DNA of 64,000 nucleotides from Thermoleptolyngbya sichuanensis A183. GTDB taxonomy: Bacteria > Cyanobacteriota > Cyanobacteriia > Elainellales > Elainellaceae. The DNA is taken from positions 1,798,001 through 1,862,000 of the forward strand of contig NZ_CP053661.1 in NCBI RefSeq assembly GCF_013177315.1. The letters run 5' to 3'. The position numbers and the translations under genes are program-made. The notes under the pieces are model-generated. The model was not told the origin of the DNA and made no database searches. It saw only the letters and a program-made list of their open reading frames with translations. Shown one piece after another: positions 9,139 through 17,800 of the stretch; the stretch's first letter is position 1; every line of letters starts with the position of its first letter.

Positions 9139-10536
9139 GTGTCACAACCAGATTGGACAATGGTTTCCGCGACACCGGAGCAATCACGTCTTTCCATCGA
9201 AGCCGGTTCCGATGGAGGGAGCTTTAGTGGAAACGATTTGGGCGGCAGTCTTCTCAGGGGAGATGAATCTAATCCAAGCGTGGTGGCTGTCGAAGCGCCA
9301 GTTGTGGAACTATCAGCCGAATTACCTGTCGAATCACCGCATACGCGGCTGTTGAGCGAGTTGGCCCAATTGCGATCGCAGGATCGAGAACGCATTGCCC
9401 GCATTCACCACCTGGAACAGGCGCTAGATCAGGCCTTGTCTTGCATGGACGAACTGCGGCTGCAAATGCAAGACCAGGGCTTGCTGGAAACCCAACTGGC
9501 GGCGACCGAAAAGTTTGCCAGCGTGCAACAGCAGGCGATCGCCCGCCTCAAAGTCCGCCTCAAGCAGCAGCAGCAGACCATCGATGCCCATCTGGCCGAA
9601 GCCTACGAGCGCGATCGCCAAGCCCAGGAAAAGCTTGCCGCGGCCGAAGCCCGCTTTCAGGCGCAGCAGGAAGAACTGGATCGGCTGAGAATCCAGCTTA
9701 GCGGCCTGAGCCAAGGCCACGGGCGCGATGGATGGAACGGCCGAGAATCGCCAGACGCAACCCGCCAACGGATGCAGGAACTAGAGGAGGCTGCCCAGTA
9801 CGCGCAAGAACTGTCCTATCGCCTCCAGGAACAGCTTGAAGCATCGCAGCAGCAGGTTCAGCGTCTAGCCGTTGCCCTGAGCGCTGCCGAAACCCGAGTT
9901 GCCGAGATGGAATCGATGATGGCCCAGATTCAGGCGGCCCAGGGCCCAAGCCAGGAACAACCAGGCGGGTTGCGGTCGGCGCTGCCATCGTCTGCGATCC
10001 GGACTCGCCCTGTCGCTCGTCGGACAAATGCGATCGCCACGCTGGGGCAAGACCTAGCCCGCGCCCAGATCAAAGCCGATGAGCTAGAAATTGAGCTAGG
10101 ACGGCAGATGCGGCTGCAAACCCTATGGCTGCAAAATAACCGGGAGTTGGAGGCAGAGTGCGATCGCTATCGGGCCCGCATTGCCGATCTGGAAGCCCAA
10201 AATAGCGACATCCAGGAGCAAATCTTTCACCATGCCCGCCAGGTCAGCGAGTACGAAGCTACCATCCATCATTGGAAAGATCAGTACATTGCCAGCCAGC
10301 GCCAAATCGCCAGCTTCAAAGAACTGCTCGACAGCGTACAGGTGCATCTACTCGCCAGCGAACAGGTCGATCCAGAGCTAACCGCGATTTTCTCTGAGCT
10401 AATGACTATGATGGAAGTTGTCGCCACCCTCGACAGCAACAGCCTCAGCAGCCTCTCTGCACCGCCCGTCTCGCGGTTCAATCCGCTGGATTTGCCTGAT
10501 TTTCTGGTGCGCTGCCGCAGCCACCGCCATCGCTAA
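9139..10536 (+). CDS. Long coiled-coil protein of unknown function
   Basis: The 465 residues are dominated by heptad-rich helices rich in Gln, Glu, Ala and Arg (roughly 75-235 and 285-415). A Ser/Pro/Arg-rich break around 270-285 separates them, and a short C-terminal tail ends in SHRHR. There is no signal peptide or membrane segment. The start chosen is GTG at 9139 because GGGAGG lies 6 nt upstream; a TTG 30 bp earlier lacks this. I do not recognise a named family. A structural or cell-division/polarity scaffold is possible but is inference only. It stands alone. Confidence 0.85.
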   Translation: MSQPDWTMVSATPEQSRLSIEAGSDGGSFSGNDLGGSLLRGDESNPSVVAVEAPVVELSAELPVESPHTRLLSELAQLRSQDRERIARIHHLEQALDQALSCMDELRLQMQDQGLLETQLAATEKFASVQQQAIARLKVRLKQQQQTIDAHLAEAYERDRQAQEKLAAAEARFQAQQEELDRLRIQLSGLSQGHGRDGWNGRESPDATRQRMQELEEAAQYAQELSYRLQEQLEASQQQVQRLAVALSAAETRVAEMESMMAQIQAAQGPSQEQPGGLRSALPSSAIRTRPVARRTNAIATLGQDLARAQIKADELEIELGRQMRLQTLWLQNNRELEAECDRYRARIADLEAQNSDIQEQIFHHARQVSEYEATIHHWKDQYIASQRQIASFKELLDSVQVHLLASEQVDPELTAIFSELMTMMEVVATLDSNSLSSLSAPPVSRFNPLDLPDFLVRCRSHRHR

Positions 10537-10591
10537 CGACCTGATATACCCATCGCAAACGAGTTGAGGGCTTTAGAAACGCTGTAGACTG

Positions 10592-10990
10592 ATGGAGACG
10601 TTTTCAGCGGGACTTGCCGTGACCCCAGCCGAGCTTGCTTTGCTGCTTTCCTCTATTGCCCTTGGCGTTGCGGGGCAGTTTTTTTTGAAGTCGGGCGCAC
10701 TGAAGCTGGGTCGCGTTGAGGCGAGTAACGCCATCAGCCATGTGTTGAGCATTCTCACCGTGCCGGACTTGCTGATCGGGCTGGCTTGCTACGGGTTGGG
10801 CGCGGTGGTGTATATCTTGGTGCTGACTCGCGTTAAGCTCAGCGTCGTGGGGCCAACAGTCGCGCTCAGCTACGTGTTTTCGGTGCTGTTGGGCTATTTT
10901 GTCTTCAAGGAAACGATTCCTGGTCTGCGGCTGGTGGGGCTGGGACTGATCGTGGCGGGTGTGATTTTGGTGGTGTGGCAGCCGAAGTGA
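10592..10990 (+). CDS. Small EamA/SMR-like four-helix membrane transporter
   Basis: The 132 residues contain four hydrophobic helices (about 16-36, 55-78, 83-104 and 108-128), the size of half an EamA/DMT exporter. The last helices (VGPTVALSYVFSVLLGYFVFKE, then RLVGLGLIVAGVILV) match the drug/metabolite transporter repeat. Such proteins act as dimers in the cytoplasmic membrane. The substrate is unknown; small multidrug resistance or undecaprenyl-phosphate-sugar flipping are both known in related families. The gene starts 55 bp after the coiled-coil gene and may share its transcript. Confidence 0.8.
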   Translation: METFSAGLAVTPAELALLLSSIALGVAGQFFLKSGALKLGRVEASNAISHVLSILTVPDLLIGLACYGLGAVVYILVLTRVKLSVVGPTVALSYVFSVLLGYFVFKETIPGLRLVGLGLIVAGVILVVWQPK

Positions 10991-11041
10991 GGGGCGGGGT
11001 GGCTTGCTGCAAACGCCCCGGGAGTCAGTTGCGATAAGTAG

Positions 11042-11428
11042 CTAGACATGATTAAACTTAAAACGCTCAACTGAGTAGTTGCCGTCCCAGCCCCGCTGCT
11101 CGATCGCCTCGATGAGAGCTAGAGCCAGGTCATACTCATCATCAAACAAGCGACTGGCTAACTGCTCACGCTTGAGATTCAATCATTCGTCCTCAATGCG
11201 GTTCATCTGTGGGCTGTACGGTGGCAGGAAGCTGTACGGTGGCAGGAAAAAGATCGACAAGCCTTGTTCATGCCACTGTTGCCAGTATTGTTTGGCAAGC
11301 TTACTCCGGTGGGATGAAGCACCATCTTGAATGATGACGGTGAGTTGTCCAGTCGTCGCGAACCGTTCGGCAGCGCGTTGGGCCTGCCAATTCATCAAAG
11401 TCACGTAGCGCTCACTGTTGAAGCCACC
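11042..11428 (-). pseudogene. IS630-family transposase, C-terminal relic
   Basis: Reading on the minus strand gives the DDE-domain half of an IS630 transposase: FNSERYVTLMNW, the catalytic segment IIQDGASSHRSKLAK, then FFLPPYSPQMNRIEDE and the closing LNLKREQL region. It is dead for three visible reasons. The N-terminal half is missing beyond 11428. An in-frame TGA at 11183-11185 replaces the tryptophan expected after RIEDE. An exact 18-bp duplication (11213-11230/11231-11248) repeats the LPPYSF residues. The frame is otherwise open to the stop at 11042. No terminal inverted repeats are evident. Confidence 0.88.
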
Positions 11429-11652
11429 TACTTACTTTCTGTGTTGATTTTGGATTTTGGATTTGCGATTTTGGAAGGCCCGTTTTGGAAGGCCCGTCCC
11501 GTGTCTGTGGCGCTTCCAGTAATTTCATTCGGAGCGCCGCTGGTTAGAGGGGATGTCATCTCAAACCAGGTTCAAACTCAAACCAGGTTCAAATCAGTGC
11601 AGCCACATCCCGACAGCCCGATATCCCACAGCCCGACACCCCACACCCGACA

Positions 11653-12246
11653 TCAGAGATGCGTCAGGTCTTCTGGCATGTTGCAGTTCAACAAATGGGC
11701 AAAATCAACAGCCGGAATTTCGGCAACTGGATGCTGGGCTAGCCACTGCTGAAACGATCGCCCGCCCGCCTGCACAAAGTCGCGCAGCAGCGACAGGCTA
11801 CTCAGGCGATAAAATCCACACAGCGGCTGCCAGCCCTGCGAATCGCGCGGCAAATAGGCGATCGCCCCCGACTGGACTGTTTCCAACTGCGCGGCCCACT
11901 GCTGCACCTCCGCTGCTTGCAGCCGGGGCAGGTCGCACGCCAGCAGCAGCACCCACGCTGAGGCTCCACCCGCCGCGACCCGCTCCAACCCCTGCCAAAA
12001 GCCCACCAGCGGCCCGTGCGGCTCTGTTTCCCCAGGCAGCGGCGTTTCGGAGACAAACTGGCAGTCGGGCAGCAGCGTGGCGTAGCGATCGGGCCAGGGC
12101 GTGACGACGAAGACTGGGCTGGCGCAGGACTGGGCGATCGCTCCGGTTCTTTGCAGCAGGGGCACGCCTTCAATCTCAATCAGCGCCTTGTCGCGCCCCA
12201 TGCGGGTGCTGTGGCCACCTGCGAGAATAATGGCAGAGAGAGGCAT
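11653..12246 (-). CDS. mobA: Molybdenum cofactor guanylyltransferase
   Basis: MobA links GMP to molybdopterin to make the MGD cofactor used by nitrate reductase and relatives. The nucleotide-binding signature LAGGHSTRMGRDKAL is at about 8-22. It is followed by PHGPLVGFWQGLERV and the acidic CDLPRL motif that binds Mg. At 197 residues it is of normal length. The GT61 gene upstream ends 17 bp before this start on the same strand, so they may be co-transcribed, though no functional link is obvious. An IS630 relic lies downstream. Confidence 0.92.
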   Translation of the reverse strand: MPLSAIILAGGHSTRMGRDKALIEIEGVPLLQRTGAIAQSCASPVFVVTPWPDRYATLLPDCQFVSETPLPGETEPHGPLVGFWQGLERVAAGGASAWVLLLACDLPRLQAAEVQQWAAQLETVQSGAIAYLPRDSQGWQPLCGFYRLSSLSLLRDFVQAGGRSFQQWLAQHPVAEIPAVDFAHLLNCNMPEDLTHL

Positions 12247-12263
12247 CGGGGTATTGTGTGACT

Positions 12264-14849
12264 CTATCTCATCATCCCACCGACCATTTGCGCCAGCGCA
12301 TCCAGGTTTACAAAAATATCCTCAACTCGAACCAGCGGATAGAGCAGCGATTGCCAGAAGTGCCCCGCAGGAACCTCGCCCAGCAGATAAGCATAGTCCA
12401 GTCCGATCAGGTTGCTGAGATACCAGTAGCAGGGATAGACGTAGTTGGGCGAAAACAGTTCTACGACCTGAGTGCCGGGGCGACAAAAGGCAAGGTTGGT
12501 GAGTCCGCTGCCGTGGGGAGAGACGATGAGTTCAGCATTGTAGAAAAGCTGGGCTTGTTCGGCGATGGTGCAAGTCTCCAGGTAGACCGTGGCGAATCCC
12601 TGGGACTCAAGAAGTTTCACTACGGATTCTTCGTTGATGATTCGACGATCGCGCGTTTTTTGCCTGGAGAGATACAAGCGCTTTGGTAAATCAGGAGCAA
12701 GCGTCTGGGAATGCAAAAAGGACGACTTGAGCCAGTCGCAAACCCAAGCCTGGGGCCAGGCCGCCGCGCCGGGAAATGAAGGAATGATGAGTTGATCTGC
12801 CTGGATATGAAGATGCTCCTGAACAGACAGAACTTTCTCAGATGGAATCTGGAGATGATGCAAGCTGTCTTGCTGCCAGGAATGGCGATCGCCCACCAGC
12901 CAGTAATCGATTTCGTTAAGATTAAACTCACCGTCTTGCAGGACTTTGAGACGCGGCAAGACATCCAGCATCCAGTGAAAGTAGATGTTATTCGACACGC
13001 CTGCAAGAACGGCGACAGTTCCTGATAGGCGCTCTATGGGTGGCAGCTTTTGGGACGAAAAGACCCAGTGCTGGCGGGCGAGCAAGTCGGGATGTCCGGG
13101 GGTGAGCAGCGGAAACTCAGCGGAGCAATCGCGCATCACCTCGCCCGCCGCGTTAAAAACGGCCAGGCTGCTTTGATCCGAATCGAGCCAAAAGCGTCCG
13201 TTTGGCAGCGTGGCGACAAAGGTGCCAGGGATCGACAGGGCATCGCCCAGCCCAAAGCTCAAGTGGGGCCGCGGCTCCAGGCAGCGGGGCGGCTTAAGCG
13301 CAACGACCTGGGGCGGATGAACGGGCGTGAACGAGGCTCTAGGTTCCGATGCCACCCAATCGGGCAGGGTTCTGACTTCGCGGGTCGGCGCGTCCACGGG
13401 CCGCGTCTTTTCCCAAAGCGGGTCATCCAGCATAGGCGACGTGGCTCCCCAAGGCGGATGCCCACGCCCCTGGTTTTGCCAGCCCGCCAGCAGGTTGGCC
13501 ACTTGGGGGGCCAGGTTGGAATTCAGCTTTAGCGCTGTTTGCAGGCATTGCAGCGCCTCCGCTGGCTCACCCGTCTGCATCAGCGCCGCCGCTAGGTTAT
13601 ACCAGCCCTCGACGGCTTCGGGCTGCTGAGCCAGGAGCGATCGCCAATGCTCGGCCGCAAGGTCTGCGTTCCCCTGGGCCAGATACGCCAGCCCCAGCAG
13701 TCGGTGTGCGTCTTCGCGATTAGCGTGTAAGGACAAGGCGTGATGGGCAGCGGCGATCGCCCTTTCTGCGTCCCCCTGTTTCCAGAGCGCCTGCCCCAGA
13801 CTTAGCCAGAGATCGGCGGCATTTGGGGCTTCGCTGAGGGGGGTTTGATATAGGGCGATCGCCTCTGACATTTGCCCCGTTTGCACCAGCGCGTTGCCCA
13901 AATCTATAACGGCTGCGAAATTTGAGGGATTTTCCTGGAGAGCCTGCTGATAGAGGGCGATCGCTCGTTCTAGCTGCCCGCCACGAGCCAGCAGATTTCC
14001 CGCCTGGTGCAGTGCCGCATCGGAATGGTCGGCCACCGCCAGGGTTTCTAAAAACGCTGCGTTGGCGCATACCGCAGGATTTTGCGGCGGTGTTTTTGCC
14101 CAGGCGCAATAGGTTTCGGCAAAGTCTGACCGTTGCCAGAGCGCCTGACGTAACCCCGACAGCGCCTCCGCCGCCTGCCCCAGTTGCAGCAGCCCATAGC
14201 TCATATCTGCCAGAACGGGCGCAGCATCGGGAGCCAGCGCATGAGATTGTCCCCAAGCCTGTACTGCTGCCGCCCAATTGCCCAGTTTTCCCTGACACAG
14301 CCCCAAACCCGCCCAGGCATCGGCATTGTCGGGCTGGAGCCTCGTCCATGCGGCGTAGGATTCGCCTGCTTCGGCAAATTGCCCAAGCGTCTGGTAGGTC
14401 TGCGCCTGCTGCGCCCAGGCATCCACAAAATCGGGCTGAAGCGCGATCGCCTGCTGCCAGCTTGCCAGCGCTGCGTCCAGGTCACCCCGTTGCGCCTGCG
14501 CGATTCCCAGCCTGTGGTGATACGTTGCCTGCTCAGCGTCCAGTTCCAAAAGCTGCCGCGAGAGCCGCTCAGCCGCCGGGTATTGCTGATGCGCCAAACA
14601 GTGCGTTAGCGCTTGCTCCAGGAGATTTGCCAGACTGCTCAGATAGGCTTCTAGTGCGTCTGGCTCAGCGTCGGAGAGGGGGGTCATCCACACTGCCTGG
14701 GCTTCGGCTTCCTGACCTTGCAGCAGCAGCGCCAAACCCAGTAGGGCGTAGTGCTGGAGGTCTGTCTCGCCCTGGGCAATCCGGGCTTCGCAGTAGGCGA
14801 TCGCCCCGCCGGTATCGCCCTGAAACACCCAGTCCAGCACCTCGCTCAT
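12264..14849 (-). CDS. TPR protein with C-terminal glycosyltransferase-61 domain
   Basis: This has 861 residues. The first ~450 are a solenoid of TPR units (for example YHHRLGIAQAQRGDLDAALASW and LWLSLGQALWKQGDAERAI). After a Pro-rich linker, the C-terminal ~350 residues match the GT61/DUF563 fold: YFHWMLDVLPRLKVL near 620 and the diagnostic HGSGLTNLAFCRPGTQVVELF near 778. GT61 enzymes add xylose or GlcNAc-type sugars to glycoproteins or surface glycans; donor and acceptor are unknown here. It begins 2 bp after the stop of the giant upstream gene, so the two are surely one operon and probably one glycosylation pathway. Confidence 0.9.
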   Translation of the reverse strand: MSEVLDWVFQGDTGGAIAYCEARIAQGETDLQHYALLGLALLLQGQEAEAQAVWMTPLSDAEPDALEAYLSSLANLLEQALTHCLAHQQYPAAERLSRQLLELDAEQATYHHRLGIAQAQRGDLDAALASWQQAIALQPDFVDAWAQQAQTYQTLGQFAEAGESYAAWTRLQPDNADAWAGLGLCQGKLGNWAAAVQAWGQSHALAPDAAPVLADMSYGLLQLGQAAEALSGLRQALWQRSDFAETYCAWAKTPPQNPAVCANAAFLETLAVADHSDAALHQAGNLLARGGQLERAIALYQQALQENPSNFAAVIDLGNALVQTGQMSEAIALYQTPLSEAPNAADLWLSLGQALWKQGDAERAIAAAHHALSLHANREDAHRLLGLAYLAQGNADLAAEHWRSLLAQQPEAVEGWYNLAAALMQTGEPAEALQCLQTALKLNSNLAPQVANLLAGWQNQGRGHPPWGATSPMLDDPLWEKTRPVDAPTREVRTLPDWVASEPRASFTPVHPPQVVALKPPRCLEPRPHLSFGLGDALSIPGTFVATLPNGRFWLDSDQSSLAVFNAAGEVMRDCSAEFPLLTPGHPDLLARQHWVFSSQKLPPIERLSGTVAVLAGVSNNIYFHWMLDVLPRLKVLQDGEFNLNEIDYWLVGDRHSWQQDSLHHLQIPSEKVLSVQEHLHIQADQLIIPSFPGAAAWPQAWVCDWLKSSFLHSQTLAPDLPKRLYLSRQKTRDRRIINEESVVKLLESQGFATVYLETCTIAEQAQLFYNAELIVSPHGSGLTNLAFCRPGTQVVELFSPNYVYPCYWYLSNLIGLDYAYLLGEVPAGHFWQSLLYPLVRVEDIFVNLDALAQMVGGMMR

Positions 14850-14851
14850 GG

Positions 14852-17800
14852 CTAGCCTACCGATTGCGTGGGTAAGGTGTCGAGGGCAGCGCGGGCGATC
14901 GCCGCAGTGTTGTTGTGGGGCAGGTCAATGCGGGCGGTCAGGCGCGGGCGCAGCAGCGTCCACTGGTCGGCAGGCAGCGGCGGCAACAGGGTAATCTCTG
15001 GCGCGTCTTCTCCCAGTTCCAGTTCCTCTTCCTCCATCAGGTGCAGCGTCACGCTAGACAGGGCAAAGTCCGCTTCCTGCGCGTCCAAATCGCCCATGTC
15101 TACCAGCAGCGTGGTTTCTTCGCCGCCGGGAGCGGTGATCACGGTTCGCAGCAGGTCCGCTAGTTCGGCAAACAGCACGTCTTCGGGCTGCTGCCAGTCG
15201 GGTAGGGCGATCAAATTGCGATCGCGCAGGTGCAGGCTTTCAACGAGCTGCCGATGCTGATGGGTGTGATACAAGTCCCAAAACACCTGGCTAAGCTGCT
15301 GTCCGTAGCGCTTGCTGTCGAGGAAGCTGGGCGGATGCTGCATGGCGGCCCGGAGGCGATCGCCCAGGTTTTTCCGAAGCTGGGCATCAGTGCCTAGGGC
15401 GATCGCCCGCGTGACATATTCTTCAACTGTCGTGGCGATTAGCTCTGGCAGTGCCAACTCTCGCAAGAACGCTGCACCCCGACCCAGGGAAACGGGCGTA
15501 TCTTGTTCCATCACCAGCGTTGGAACGCTGACCATCAGCGGATCGAGCAGCGACGATAGGCCAGACATCGGGAACGAGTCGAGATACACATCGGCTAGCT
15601 GCACTCGCGCTTGCAGGTTGGCTCGGCTGGGGGTGGGCCCCAAGATCAAGAGGCGATCGCCTTCTACGTTTCTGGCGGTCAGTTGTTTCGACAATCGTCG
15701 CTGAAACGCCGCCAGTGGGTACTGGTTTGAGTAGTTTGGATTAAACGGGTAAATCAGCAACCGAGACCCCGGAACACTGGCCAGAATTTCCGCCCAGGCT
15801 GCTTCCAGTTCGGGCGAGATTTTGTAAAAACTCGCGCCAGATACAAACACCACCTCATTGTCCGCAATGCCCAGCATGGCGCGATCTACGGATTCGGTCG
15901 GCGGGTCAGATCCCTCCACCGCAAGGTCAAAGCACTGGCCGGCGGCTTGTAGAGGCAGCAGGTGTTCTGTAAAGTGGCGCTGCGCCTGATCCGCCGACCC
16001 CGCTAGGCGGCTGGTGAGCCAGTAGTCGATTTGGGCAATCCCGCTGGAGATGGGCGAGTTCATGCCACACACCTGCACCCGCGCCAGCCGATGGGATGCC
16101 AGGAGGGTGACAGCATCCGTCACAGCCGCAGTATTGGTCGCAATCCAGAGGATGTCTAATTCCGCTTGCCGCAGGGTGTCAACTTGTTCAGCCAGTCGCC
16201 CAGGGAGCTGCACCGCTCGGTCGGCATATTGCAGACAGTATTGGGCAGCGGGGTGTTCGTAGGAGGTGAGAGAAAAGAGAATGACTTCAAACTGGTCGCG
16301 ATTGAGGTCGCGGAAAACAGGAAGCGTTGCAGCCGTCTTGGTTTGGGGAATAAAACCAGGAGACAGAATCCCCAGCCGGAGCTTCTGCCGCGGCTCTGGG
16401 GCAACCGGGAAGTCGTAATCTAACGCGGCTCCTTCAGCAGTGAGCGCTTGGGCAATCAGCGCTGAACGCTTCTGGCAGAGAGATTTGAGCGATCGCCGCG
16501 TCAGGTAAAGCGGTGTGAGATCGAGGGTTTGCAGTGTGACCTGAGCAACCTTTTGCCAGAGGAAGTCGGTGGGGTCGTTTTGAACCTGTTCGTAGAGTCT
16601 GTCCACCCATCGCTCCAGGTATTTGGCATACTCATCAGCCTCGCCCAGTTCCATAAACATCGTGGGCGGCGCACAGAGATACCGCACTATGTCTGCTAGC
16701 AGAGACGATGGCACAAGGGTCGGGTCGAATCCATCGGGGAGATGGTGGGGATAGCAATACAGCATCGCTGCCAGCAGTGCGGATGTCTGGCGTGCCCATC
16801 CCTCCGAAAGAGTGGCAATGAGCTGGAGGGCGATCGCCTCGTCGGTTTCTGTGAGGGGTTCCAGCCGAATCCCAGAATCCAAGATGAGGCGATGCGCCTG
16901 TCCCAACTCGCCCGCAAAGGCGGTTTCCAGGTTCTCCGGTGCGATATTAAGCAACTGCTCAATCAGTTGGTGACGGTGCTGACGGAGCCGTTCCAGAGCA
17001 GAGAGACGGTCTGCCGCCGATCCCGCAGACTGATAGCGGGCGATCGCCGACTGCACCTGTTGCAGGGCAGACCCCTGAGATTGCTGAAGCTGCTGCTGGA
17101 TCAGTTCCGCAGTGAGCAGGTTGGGGACGAGCCGCAGGGCGGCCGCAGTCGCCGCAGTCGCCAGCGGGCGATCGCCTAACTGATATGCCAGCGTGCCCAA
17201 CTGACAAAGCAACTGCCCATAGTCCTGCGCGGGGGCGATCGCGTCTGATTTGCGGAACCAAACGCCCGTGGAGTCAATCCGCCGGAGCGCAAAGCTAGAG
17301 CGCTGCTGCCGCTCAAACTCATGAATTGCCTGCCGACAGCCCTCCCAGAACCCGTAGTCATCAATTTGCACCGCGCCGCCCGGAATCACCTGGTGGTATA
17401 GCAGGTTGAAAATGGCGAGGGTCGATTCATACCAGTCGCCGTCCGCGTGAAGCAGTGCAATATCGCCCATTTCAGCGCGGTATTCGGGCAGGGTGTCCTG
17501 GAATAGCCCTTTTACAGGAACTACGATGTCCTGCACGTCCAGGGCTTGACAGACGACGGCCAGGTTTTCTTCGATCGGGGCCTTGAGCGTGCCCGCACCC
17601 CAATCCGTGTCATTCGCCGGAACGCCGTTGTGCTTGTCTACTTCTACCGGATCGGGCATTCCCTCAAAGGTGTCGCAGGCATAGAGTTTGCGCGATCGCT
17701 GGCTATAGCGCTTGACGACTGCGGCAATCAGCGCAGCGGCTCCCCCCTTAAACGTGCCGCACTCCACAATGTTTCCTGGAAAATCTTCGAGGCAAATCTG

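Noticed and set aside
13922-14875. 317-codon plus-strand frame opposite the TPR-GT61 gene
   Set aside because: It is Pro/Arg/Ala-rich without hydrophobic core. The minus-strand TPR pattern explains the sequence.
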